From the NCBI GenBank assembly GCA_038025085.1, contig CM076148.1:35671691-35735690 (forward strand): a DNA stretch of 64,000 nt, written 5' to 3'. The notes under the pieces were generated by a model, which saw only the letters and a list, made by a program, of their open reading frames with translations, ran no database searches and had not been told where the DNA came from. The DNA is from Tetragonia tetragonoides (taxonomy: Eukaryota; Streptophyta; Magnoliopsida; Caryophyllales; Aizoaceae). Both the position numbers and the translations under genes were made by a program. Below, piece by piece: positions 34,987 through 54,691 of this stretch (positions are counted from its first letter, which is position 1; each line of letters starts with the position of its first letter).

Positions 34987-35873
34987 TTATAGAGCAATGA
35001 GCAGGGCAGCTATGAGTCCAGTCATGCACATCCTCCATGGATATCCTTGCTGGTTAAATGATGTTCCTTCGTTCTGGTATTAAAACACCATATGATCAGA
35101 GAAGAAAAGTAAAGCAACATGAAGATCAGGAACATATTTGGTTCTCAAAGAAACAAGCATTAGCAAATAAAAGGATGACTGTATAGATTTACCAGATCGG
35201 AAGGGGACGGTGCTGGTGATGTATCCTCTGAAGAAGTATCTGGAACCATAGGAGGGGCTGGGGGACTTGGTGGTGTTGGAGCTGGTGCTGGTGCATGATG
35301 ATGCCTCTTGTGCTTGTGCTTCCTCTTCTTCTTTCCCTTAGAGGGTGCTGGTGCAGGTGCTGGCGTTGGTGCATTAGTGACTGGCGCTGGTGCTGGAGCT
35401 GGTGGTTTCGAGGGTGATATGACCGGTGCTGGGACTGGTGCCGCTTTGGTAGGAGCTGGTGCTGGGGCACTCTTTGTTGGGGGAGGTGTAGGTGACACAA
35501 TTCCCGGGGAAGGTGATACTGACGGTGGAGGTGATGACGGTGCTGGTGGCTGTGCTGGTGGAGTTACTGGTGTGGGTGGCGGTGATGATGGTGTTTGTGC
35601 AGGTGATGATACGGGTGGACTCGTTGGAGCAGTGGTGGGAGGTGGTGAACTTTGAGGTGGTGGAGTAGTTGGGCTTGAGACTGGTGGAACCTGTGTAGGT
35701 GGTGTTGCCGTAGGTAACGGTGGTGGGGTTACTGAAGTTGTTGGTGAGTTTGAAGGAGGTAGAGGTGCCGCTGGCGGGACATTAACTGGCGATGTCGCTG
35801 GTGCTTGCGCTTTTGCTGTTGCTACGGCAAGGAACATGCTATATAGCATGCAAACCCACCTGGGATTAGCCAT
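34987..35873 (-). CDS. Lysine-rich arabinogalactan protein, GPI-anchored, 2 exons, 255 aa
   Basis: Exon 1 is 35193-35873, exon 2 is 34987-35073; the 119-base intron is GT-AG, phase 0. The product is a cell-surface proteoglycan core. ATG at 35873 opens a signal peptide (MANPRWVCMLYSMFLAVATA, cleaved near AKAQA), so the 49 extra residues open from 36020 were not used. Residues 25-178 are Pro/Ala/Ser/Thr-rich with many SPP, APAP and TPP motifs for Hyp O-glycosylation. Residues 179-193 are the basic patch KGKKKRKHKHKRHHH that defines lysine-rich AGPs (AtAGP17/18/19 type). After a short acidic stretch (PDTSSEDTS), exon 2 adds a hydrophobic C-terminus (MCMTGLIAALLIAL) suited to GPI attachment. It converges with the DNL gene; the two stops are 414 bases apart. 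Confidence 0.9.
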
Positions 35874-37159
35874 ATTTCTCTTGCTAGTGTATCTTGAGAA
35901 GTAAGGTGATCCATAGATTGGAGGGAGGAAACTTATAAGATATGGAGGTAAGTTTGGTGGAGAAAGAGGAGAGAAGTAAACTTCAGATGGTTGGTATGTG
36001 GTACATCTCATGATTCTCATCTATTTGGCAGGTGTGGTGAATTTCTAAGATTATTTTTCACTAAACGTGATTTCCATTTTCTAATTTTTATTTTTATTTT
36101 ATGTTTATGACAATGAAGTTCCATAAGATGGTCCTACAACTATCTAATGTTGCTTAATCCTATTGTTTTGATGATGTATTATCATTGTTATTATCCTCAT
36201 TATTAGAATATGAGATCCATCATTATTTCTTACTGTCATCTTAAGGCAAATTTGTCACGGATGCTTGCTTTTGTTGCTGAGTTAATAACAAGCATCACCG
36301 GTTGTGGATCTAGTCAATCTACATCCTCTCAACATCTTTCCTCGTTGCGGTTCTGTTGGGAGAAATGTTGCGGTAGGATGCTTACACTGTCAAAAATAGA
36401 TTTTGTGCTAGAAACCGCCTTGTTTAATGAACATCAAGTAAAATAATCTTACGCTGGTGGTGTTTAGCTGGAAGCAACGCTGATTATAATGTAACCTTTT
36501 ATAATTTATAGAGTAAAGGAGGGGGAGAAGAGAGATGAGAAAAATGGAATTGATTATATACTTTTAAGTGTAATCTGTTGTGTGATTACATTCTCACTCC
36601 CCAGCGTCTTCGAAGGTCTCTCTTCCCCCTCCTTACTTTTTAATCTTACATTTACTTTATAAAAAGGTTAATCATATAGCACGTTGTTTCGCTTGCAAGC
36701 CATTACAATTTGGATAAGGATAACCTTTTTTGGAAAAAAATGCGAAGACATCCAAAGTTGTTGATGGCAAGATTAAATCCTGATCTTAAAATTGCGCTCC
36801 AGAAAGATTTTAGTTTGTTGTCATAGTAACAAATTTTGGGTTCATTTATAGATCTGGTATTACCCTCAATTGTTTCCATTGAATTATATCTATTAATAGA
36901 GATTTCTCGTTCTTTGTCAAAAAAAATAATTAAAATTATATACTCTGATACATGTTAAAGTCTATTACGTACTTAAACAAAAACGAAAAAAATCGGGTTT
37001 CATGCAAGTCCTTGGGGCATTTCCCAAGCTGCATAACACCTTTCAGTTCCACTTATAATCTTGTATCATCTCAAAAGGTTTGTGCGCTTGGGTGAGGTGA
37101 CTACCAGTAATCCAAAAATGACGATTTGCTATTGCAAATGGTCGAACAGATCGTTTGAG

Positions 37160-37161
<2 letters not shown>
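35874..37161. other. 5' flank of the AGP gene and intergenic DNA
   Basis: The AGP promoter should lie in the first several hundred bases. A stretch ending TTCTCGTTCTTTGTCAAAAA near 36923 may be an old poly-A retroposon end. No gene is seen. Confidence 0.45.

Positions 37162-37241
<80 letters not shown>
37162..37241 (+). repeat. (TA)n microsatellite at the 5' end of Helitron copy 1
   Basis: About 39 TA units; shorter versions occur at the same place in copies 2 and 3, so the array is part of the element's 5' end and has expanded here. Confidence 0.95.
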
Positions 37242-37245
<4 letters not shown>

Positions 37246-38040
37246 TGAGTTCGTTTCGTGTGGCCACGACATGTAGGATGCTATGTTCGTGTGGTGATGA
37301 CACGTAAGACGCCACGCAAGCGCATAAATTTGTGTGGTAATGACACGTAAGCCGCCACATAAGCTACCTATCCAAGTGTTTCAAGTCACTAATACAACAT
37401 AATTATTTGACTTAATTATACAACATATAATATTTATTATTATATTGTTCAAATTATAAAATAATATGACTTTTGTTACGCAACTTTAAAAATTATAATT
37501 ATTTTCTCATTGGACCCGATTTGAAAAATACTTCAAAATGAGATATATATGTCCTTTATTTGACTGTATAATATTTCTTAGACGTTTTTTATTTCAATGA
37601 AACCGTGTAAGAAGTTAAGGGAAAAGACACGTCAGGTTTATATAAAGTTTGGGTTCATTTCATGAGGGGATGCGACACATGAACTGCAATTTGGTGTGGT
37701 GTTGAAATGCATATGACACATGGATGCCAACTTGGTGTAGAGATAACATGTGGATGTCCAGTCATCATCCACATTAAAGTTTTGTTATCAAATTACACAT
37801 CTTTAAGTATACACTTATAAAATATAATCGTGAAGAAAAACAAAAATTAAAGTTAGAATAAACCAATATACATTAGGGATACCATGTGCGTGACGATTTT
37901 GTGTGAGGTTGATATGTGTACAACGAACAAGCGGATGCAAACATCGTGTAAGGATGACATGCGGATGTCAAGTGATCATTCAAATTGAAGTTTTGTCATC
38001 AAATTAATTACAACTTTAATTATGCAATTAAAAACACTTA

Positions 38041-38140
38041 CTCTCTACGTCCCAAATTGTTTTGTCTTTATTGCAATTGTGACTCACAATAATGTGAGTT
38101 ACGAAAAACAAAGTGGACAATCAATTTGGTACGGAGGGAG
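38041..38140 (+). mobile_element. Stowaway MITE (100 bp) with TA target repeat
   Basis: Left CTCTCTACGTCCCAAATTGT and right ATTTGGTACGGAGGGAG are inverted and flanked by TA on both sides. The ends match the plant Stowaway (Tc1/mariner-type) consensus. It sits inside Helitron copy 1. Confidence 0.85.
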
Positions 38141-39749
38141 TATAAGATATAATTATAAAGAAAGTTAAAAGTCAATTTGATCAATCAATGCACACATTAA
38201 GGATGTCACGTGAACAACGATTTAATGTGGGCTTGACATAGGACGACAAACGGATGTCAAGGTGTACATTTGACATACAAATGTTCAATCATCATCAACA
38301 TTAAAGTTTTTCCATCAAAATAATTACAACTCTAATTATATACACTTCAATACACTTTTAAAATTTAAATGAAAATAATAAAAAAATCAAAGTAATAAGA
38401 AAAAGTTTAAAATGACCACTATTGTATGTTACATAACTTGTGATATTGACGAAGTTGGTATAATTGTTTCAAATTTCGTATATCGTGTAACAAGTAATAT
38501 TCTTTAAGTACAATGATTAGGATATTTGTTCCCTTTACTTAGGACGCCACATAAAGGCTCAAATTCGTGTGACCATAATACCTAAGTCATCACATAGAGG
38601 CCCAAATTCGTGTGACGATACCTAAGTCGCCACATAAGCAAAGATTGCCATATAGCTTAACAACTCATCATCCAAGTGTCACCCATTAATGTCTCATTAT
38701 TAGTTGGCTTTATTACATACTTATTACCATGTTTTTATGATACAAAATAAAATAATTTTAGTTACTTAAGTTAAAAAATTACAAATATTACTTCAATGGA
38801 TTGGATTTGAAAAAAGATTCAAAATGAGTTAGTTGGCTTTATTACATATTAATTAGCATGTTTTTATGATACAAAATAAAATAAAAAAATAATTAGTTAC
38901 TTAGGTCAAAAAGTTATAACTTATAAGTCTTATTCAATGGACTGGATTTGAAAAAATATTCAAAATGAGATATATATGTCCCACACAAGTTGAGTGTTTT
39001 CTGTGTGATTATAACATGTAGACGCCACATAAGAGCGAATGTTCGGGGGAAGATCAGATCTCATAGATGCTACATGTACGCAACTTTACCACATAGCTTA
39101 ACAAATCATCATCCAAGTGTCGTAAAATTTATTTGCATATTATTTCAGAATACAAAATAACATATTTTTTAGTTACGTAATTCTAAAAATTATAAATTTT
39201 AATTCATCAAAATTGGCTTTTCTTTTTCTTTCTGGAATTTTGGAGTAGCCTCAAATCATGTTCATAAATTAATTTTTTTTATATTCATTTTGTTTTAGAT
39301 GTAGATCGATTTAAAAAGACTTTCATACCAAAAACATTAAAATAGTCAAATATAGAATTAGTTGTGCGGTATAAAACAGGCATGAGGTATCACATAGGAA
39401 GTTATCTTCATTTCCGAGAGATATTAACGAGTCAAAACTAATATATATATATTTTTGGGTAAGAGGGCCGGTAATGTGACAAGTGTTACGTTTTAATTGG
39501 TCATTTGTTGTTTTTCCTTTTCTCTTTTTTTGTTTAACTATTGTCACTAATGATTTGCCATAAATAAATATTGTATAATAATTGCTAGAAACGGTTCATA
39601 TTTCTTATTTTTCTTAAAAATTGAATAAAATTAATACAATCTAAAATGACATAAATGTAATGCTTTAATGACATTGATTTGACAATTAGTTAAATTTTAT
39701 TTTTTATTCAAGAAAATAATAAAGTGAATAAAATAAAAACCTGAATTAA

Positions 39750-39752
<3 letters not shown>

Positions 39753-39804
<52 letters not shown>
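39753..39804 (+). repeat. (TA)n microsatellite at the 5' end of Helitron copy 2
   Basis: About 26 AT units directly behind the 5' TC of the element. Confidence 0.95.
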
Positions 39805-39809
<5 letters not shown>

Positions 39810-41121
39810 TGAGTTTATTTCGTGTGGGCATGCCACGTGGGATGCCACGCAAGCGCCTATATTCATGTGAGGACGACACGTGGAATGCCACGCAGCGCCC
39901 AAATTCGTATGATGATAACACATATGCTGCCACCTAAGCCACCCATCCAAGTGAGTCGATCATTAATGATCATTATTGACTTCATAAATACAACATATTA
40001 TATAATTATTATAATATTATTCAAACTAAAAAATAAAATACCTTTGGTTACGCAACTTTAAAAATTATAATTCTTACTCTGTTGGATCAGGTTCGAAAAA
40101 TACTTTAAAATGAGATACATATGTGCTATGTCCCATAAAATTGGGTTCTTTTATGTGAGGACGCCACGTGGGAGAGATATGTTTGAAATATTACACATAT
40201 GCGCCACATCGGTATACGTATAAGCTTGCCACATAGCCTAACAAATTATCCAAGTGTCACGCGTTTAATACATCATCAATAATATAAATTAGTAAGTATA
40301 TTGTTTCAAAATAGAAAATAAATAATTTAAGTTACGTACCTCAAAAAATTATAATCTTATTGCAATGAATTGGATTTAAGACATACTTCAAAATGAGATA
40401 TCTATGTTCTATAAGTTTTCGTAGAAGTTAAGTGGATAAGACTCGTAGGATAACCATATAAAGTTGAGTCAATTTCGTTTGGGCACGCCATGTAGGACGC
40501 CACCTTAGAGACCCGATTTCGTGTGGTGTTAACACCTAAGCGCCACATAAGCGGACACATAAGCAAGTCATACAAGTGACATTAATAAATGCATCTTCAT
40601 TGTTGACATTAATATAGTAATTAAATATAATATTCATAATTATTAGCCTTCAAATTAGAAAATAAAATAACTTTGGCTACGCAATTATAAAAAATCTAAG
40701 TTTTATGTCATTGCATTGAAAATAAAAAAAGACTTCAAAATGAGATCTATATGTCCTATATTTAAGCTTATAAAGTTTGACCTTTTCTAGGGAAAGTTTT
40801 ATATATAAATTAAGGATAAAATACGTAGAATAACCATATTGGTAATACAATAATTGAGTATATCACACTAAATTGGGTCCTAATTCGAGTGACGATATAA
40901 AAGTGAGTCAATTTCATGTGGGCACGCCACGTGAGATGCCACATAAACGCTCAACTTTTTGTGGGCATGACATATGGAACACCACGTAGAGACCCAAGTT
41001 CGTGTGACGATGACGCCTAAACTTCCACATAAGCAAAGCATGTCTTCACAAAGCCAAACTTGCCACATAATTAACCTAATAACTCATCATCATCCAAGTG
41101 TCATCATTAATGCCTCATCAT

Positions 41122-41656
41122 TAGGGGTGGCAAAATGGTCATGGCCGTGTCGTGTCATGTTCGTGTTCGTGTCGAGAATAAACGTATCAGAAATCTCTCA
41201 ACTCTAACCCAACTCGTTTAATAATCGTGTCGAAATTTTCAACACTAACCCAACCCGTTTAATAATCGTGTCACCGTCGTATCGACCTGTTTAACCTATT
41301 TGACCAATTTAACTAATTTTTTCTTTCAAAAATACAAAAAATCACTTGAATAAATAAATAATTACTGCTAGAAGAAATTTCAAAACAAATCTATATGAAC
41401 TTTTATGGTAAATACATATAAAGTAACGTAAATTGTATATTTTCACTTCAATTTTTAAGTAATATTGGTTTAATCGTGTTAAAGCGTGTCAGCTCCGTGT
41501 TTGAAATCTAACCCTGAACCTAACCCATTTAGTTAAGCGTGTCAGCCATGTTCGACCCATTTAATTAGACGTGTCGAAAACCCTTGACACTAACCCACTA
41601 CTTTCGTGTCCGGTTCGTGTCGTGTTGTCGTGTCGTGTCAGCTTTTGCCAGCCCTA
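41122..41656 (+). mobile_element. hAT-type MITE (535 bp) inside Helitron copy 2
   Basis: Ends TAGGGGTGGCAAAA and TTTTGCCAGCCCTA are inverted with one mismatch; CTCATCAT flanks both sides (41114-41121, 41657-41664), an exact 8-bp target repeat. Sub-terminal regions carry many CGTGTCGTGTC/GTTCGTGTCG repeats. No transposase is encoded. Confidence 0.9.
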
Positions 41657-43559
41657 CTCATCATTAGTTGGCTTTATTACATAATTATTAGCATATTTTT
41701 ATTTTACAAAAAAAATAAAATAGTTACGTAAGTTAAAGAATTATAAATCCTACTTCAATGGATTGGATTTAAATTTTTTTTTAAATGAGATATATATGTC
41801 CTATACAAGCTGGATCCTTTCTGTGCGGTGATAACATGTAAACGCCACATAAATCGTGTGAAAATGACACGTAGACGCTACATGTGCACAACTTAGCCAC
41901 ATAACTTAACAAATATCTCCCAAGTTCAATTCATGTGGACATGACACGCGTAGGACGCCACGTAGATAGAGGCCCAAATTCGTGTGACGATGACGCCTAA
42001 GCCGCCACATAAGCACAAGTTGGGACATAACTTAACAACTCATTATCCAAGTGTCACCCATTAATGTGTTATCATTAGTTGGATTTATTACATATGCATA
42101 TATTAGCATATTAGTTGGATATTTTAAAATATTCATATATTAGCATATTTTTATATTACAAAATAAAATAATTTAGTTAGGTAAGTCAAATTTATAAATC
42201 TTAGTTCAATGGATTGAATTTGTAGACGCCATATTAGAGGAATTGTTCGTGTGAAAATGACATGTTAAACGCTACATGTGCACAACTTTGCCACATGTAG
42301 CTTTATAAATATCATCTCCAAGTCCCACATGATTATCATCACTCGAGTGTATTATATGATTTATTTCTATATTATTTCAAACAAAACAAATATATTTTTA
42401 GTTATGTAACTCTAAAAATTATAAATTTTACTTTATTAAATTGATTTTTCTTTTTCGTTAAGGAATTTTGAAGAAGAAATCAAATCATTTTCATAAATTA
42501 ATCTTTTCTACATTCATTCTATTTTAGATATACATCAATTTAAAATGACATTTCATACCAAAAAAATTAAAATAGTCAAATGTAAAATTAGTTATGCAGT
42601 ACAAAAGAGGCATGAGGTATCACCTTGAAAGTTATCTTTATTTTCGAGAGATATTAACGAGTCCGTGCAAAGCACGGACATAAAACTAGTATATTTATAA
42701 AAGAAGTGTTATATTATATTTGTGTTATATAGTTGTGGTTATAAGCACAGGTAACTACAAGTGTCACATTTTGATAAATTATTATTATTTCTCTTTTTTT
42801 TTTAAGATGATGAGCCATCACAAATTATTTTTCATCGAAAGAAGGTTAATCTTTCAACTTCTTATTAGCAAAACACACATTAAGGGACAATGGGATCAAG
42901 CCGGTTGTTGAGTAATAATAAAAATTATATTAGTTGGTATAAGCGTCGGTTACATAAAAAAATACTAATCTTTCGTGAGGATAAACGTCGCTAATATGAC
43001 AAGGTAAACATGTTTATTTTTTTTATTTTTTTTTATATTTGAGGTCATTAACATGACATGTGACTAAAATTTGCAAGGATATGAGCAAATAAAGTGACAA
43101 TGATCACATATAAAGTGATAGTTTAGTAAGTCATATATTTTTTGATTGGAAGCTCCTTCTAATATACATTTATTTATTTTTTGATAAATACTTCTAATAT
43201 ACATTTGTATTTTTTTTTAAAAAATTATTTAAATATAATAAAATATAGTGATAAAAGGATAGACATGCGTAGTTGTGAATATAAGTGCAGGTAACTACAA
43301 ATATCACATCTTCATAAGTTATTTTAATATTATTTTTTTAGTCTACTCTTTGAATATTATTAAGTTATACTATATGATGTATGATTGAAAGTTAACTGAC
43401 AAGTGATAGATATTATTTTATTTTTTAGTCGGAGAATGGTGAGTGGTGTGTGTAACATTTCGACCAATTTCTATTTTTCATTATTCTTTATTTACTTATG
43501 TATAATTTTTAAAAAATTAAAAACTTTTTTAAACATAAAAATTAGTGATAAATGGATCG

Positions 43560-43587
43560 CCCGTGCGTAACATGGGTAAAGTCCTAG
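43560..43587 (+). mobile_element. Helitron 3' terminus of a second family
   Basis: CCCGTG-CGTAA-CATGGG forms a near-perfect stem, 11 bases before CTAG, which is followed by T. The surrounding sequence (ATAAGTGCAGGTAACTACAA near 43281, similar words near 42740 and 39460) belongs to this element. Its 5' end was not found and may be upstream of copy 2, which would then be nested in it. Confidence 0.55.
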
Positions 43588-44054
43588 TGTTAGATCATTT
43601 CGGGTTCAATCTGGTGACTTGACTATCAATTGAAGTTGATACATCAACAGCATTAGAGTGATATATTGATTATTGGGTGCTCAAAGTCCAAACACTTGAT
43701 TACTTTTTACCAAAAAACAAAGAGAACCTTCAATTCTTGTCTTGTTTATTTCAATCTTCACATAAAGTGAAACCGATTAACTAGATGAGAGATTTGATAT
43801 GACAATGAGCCCAACGGTTAGTTTCGCCATCCCAATCAATAGTTATGAGCTACCACAGGCGAACAGAAAGTTTGGAAAAAAAGGGTGTAACCAATTACGA
43901 TGGCTCTCAAGTCTCAACTGCGAATGTACGTAAACTTCGAACATTTGATTTTCCTGAATAGCGAAAAAATGCTTTCTCATTTTCAACCAATCAATAATCG
44001 GATTGTCACCTCTACAAATCACTCAGTTGGCTAAAAATTACATATAATCACCAG
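43588..44054. other. 3' flank of TADA
   Basis: No gene or repeat recognised; this includes the likely TADA 3' UTR, since the stop codon is at 44055. Confidence 0.5.
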
Positions 44055-52911
<8,857 letters not shown>

Positions 52912-54488
52912 TTTTATAGTGCTTTGTGCAACTAAATTTCATACCTTTTGGGAAAGGGGAGAGAGAGAGAGAGAGAGGAATTCGTACCTTGAGGAGAGAG
53001 AAAGAGAGTGAAAATTGAAGAGTTTGTGAAGATTTTGCAGCAGAAGTTGAGATGGATTTACATGTGGGTATTCATAGAACAGGTCTGAAGCTTTTTAGAG
53101 ATGATGGTGGATGGTGATGATCCCATTTGGCTATTTCTTTTTCAATTTCCTTTAGCTAATTCTACAAAACAACACTTGGATTAGCTGGCTTCAGAATCTG
53201 ATCTCAGTTGTTGGACTTTTGTCTGCAGTAGAGGACAAGGCCCATATAGGCTCCTCCAGATCATAAATCAAAAGGTTCTATTACTTCAAAACCTTCATTT
53301 AGTTTTTTTTGCTATCTCAAAACCTTCATAAGTTTCATTGCTAGGTGGAATAGATAATAAAAAATAAAAAAAAAGATTGCAACAGCAGCAACAACAATAC
53401 CTTATGATAATATCAGTCCAGCTGAGGTAAGTGGACCTGGCGCAGTGGCGCAGGCCTCTTGCTCGCGTGGACATGTCCCGGGTTCTAATTTTCATTCTGC
53501 CCTTCTTTTCTATTTTGTGCCGACTATAAAGTTGGGAGGCCCAATTAACCCCACCTCCAAAAAAAATGATTTTTTAAATGTGGTGTTTTTCCAATATCAC
53601 AAAATATTTTTTTAAATGTGATTTTCTAAAACGAAAATTATAATATACAATATCTTAAAAAGTGACTTATACTAAAAGATGATTTCCAGGCAAATGACTT
53701 ATCCAAATTATTGCCTAAACTTTAGGGATTTATGTAGTTGTGTGGATCCAATAAAACTATGACCAGACAAAAAAAAAAAAACTAAAAAGTTAAAATTTGA
53801 ATAGTTTTATTAGTTTAGTTTCATTCCGATTTTTTTTTTTTAAGTTATAGTTTTATTTTTTTAAGGGTACAATTTTACTTGTCTTCACGCAATTGCCTGA
53901 ACCCGGAATTTAGTCAATAAATAACCATTCATAGAGTACAAAATCTTGTGTAAATTTAGTTCATGGTAATTTAATAGACTAAATGTTTTTAAAAAAAATA
54001 CCTTCTATGTCCCAAATATTTGTATTATATCATTGGTCCAAGATGGACTAAGTCCACGCAAGACGGACTATTCATAGAACTAGCTGATGGGTTGATTTTA
54101 AATTGGGCCATATCAATGCATGGCTTGGCCTTCCATGGATTGTTCCAGATTGGAGTCTTGGGCATGGCTTGGCTGTCCATGGATTGTTTCAGACTAGATC
54201 CATAATGAACCAGGGCTCCTGGGCCTAGCTGTGCCAATTTAGCCCGTCACTAACGGATTGAGCGCAGGTAAATTTGGTCTACTAGTCTGGTTAAACAAGT
54301 AAACAATCAGGCCCATGAAGGTTTCTAATTGGGACCAAAATGATCCCTGGGCTAACCATAGGATTTCTTCAACAAATTTAGGCTGCAAATTAATTTATTT
54401 AAATTCGTTAATATATCAGAAGCTCAGGTTCCACTTGGCTAGTGTTCACTGTTCACCGACAGACATTAGAACGAGAAATAATGAGTAA
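52912..54488. other. TADA 5' leader, promoter and intergenic DNA
   Basis: 52960-53005 is a GA-rich leader. No further gene is seen. A SINE (53434-53567) lies here, and the rest is AT-rich. Confidence 0.5.
53434..53567 (+). mobile_element. tRNA-derived SINE
   Basis: GACCTGGCGCAGTGGCGCAG carries an A box (TGGCGCAGTGG), and CCCGGGTTCTAATTTTC about 35 bases later a B box. The body AAGTTGGGAGGCCCAATTAA and a CCTCCAAAAAAAA tail follow. No target repeat was found. Confidence 0.65.
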
Positions 54489-54493
54489 GGCTC

Positions 54494-54679
54494 CGTTTGA
54501 TTTATCTGAATTGAACTGAATTGATTTTTTTAACTTAACCGTTGACCATTTAAATTCGTCCAAACATAGTTAATATTGGACTCATCTAAAAGTATGCTTT
54601 GAGATCTTTCCGATGACAGAATTTTCATCATGAAATTATTTCGGAATAAAAAGTTATATGAGTAAGTGAATCAAACAGA
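54494..54679 (+). mobile_element. Tourist/Harbinger-like MITE
   Basis: Ends GGCTCCGTTTGATTTA and GTGAATCAAACAGAGCC are inverted repeats, with TAA on each side (Harbinger target repeat). The interior is AT-rich and noncoding. It lies right before Helitron copy 3. Confidence 0.75.
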
Positions 54680-54691
54680 GCCTAAATCTTA

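Larger units (their letters stand above)
37162..39441 (+). mobile_element. Non-autonomous Helitron copy 1, 3' hairpin missing
   Basis: Begins with a TA tract leading into AAAAGTGAGTTCGTTTCGTG, as in copies 2 and 3, and ends TTTCCGAGAGATATTAACGA GTCAAAACTAA. Compared with copy 2, the segment CCGTGCAAAGCACGGACAT between GAGT and AAAAC is gone. The interior has reiterated blocks such as CGTGTGGTGATGACACGTAA and GCCACATAAGC, each followed by CCAAGTGTCAC-like words. A Stowaway MITE is inserted at 38041-38140. The 5' TC dinucleotide is not clear, so the left end is approximate. No Rep/helicase is encoded. Confidence 0.65.
39751..42689 (+). mobile_element. Non-autonomous Helitron copy 2 with intact termini (2939 bp)
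   Basis: Starts TCATATATAT after an A (39750) and ends CTAG before a T (42690), the A/T insertion rule of Helitrons. A perfect 7-bp hairpin TCCGTGC-AAA-GCACGGA (42662-42678) lies 11 bases before the end. After the (TA)n start comes AAAAGTGAGTTTATTTCGTG, followed by repeated CGTGTGACGATGACGCCTAA / GCCACATAAGC blocks alternating with AT-rich words. A hAT MITE is inserted at 41122-41656. No coding capacity for RepHel is seen. Confidence 0.85.

Noticed and set aside
35308..35655. Gly/Ala-rich open frame on the plus strand
   Set aside because: It is the antisense of the Pro/Ala-rich AGP exon; the minus-strand model has a signal peptide, Lys-rich patch, GPI tail and intron.
36700..36932. Possible LINE 3' end (TTCTCGTTCTTTGTCAAAAA)
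   Set aside because: Only a tail-like end; no coding remnant or target repeat upstream, so not listed as a separate element.
37061..37360. Open frames of Tyr-Ile repeats
   Set aside because: Translation of the (TA)n microsatellite at the Helitron 5' end.
38571..38640. Repeated CGTGTGACGAT..CACATAAGC blocks considered as a CRISPR-like or satellite array
   Set aside because: Spacing is irregular, units drift, and they occur only within the three Helitron copies, so they are internal repeats of that element in a eukaryotic genome.
53395..53470. tRNA-like GCGCAGTGGCGCAGG sequence as a real tRNA gene
   Set aside because: No complete cloverleaf can be drawn (no paired acceptor stem or anticodon arm), and the downstream body with an A tail fits a SINE.
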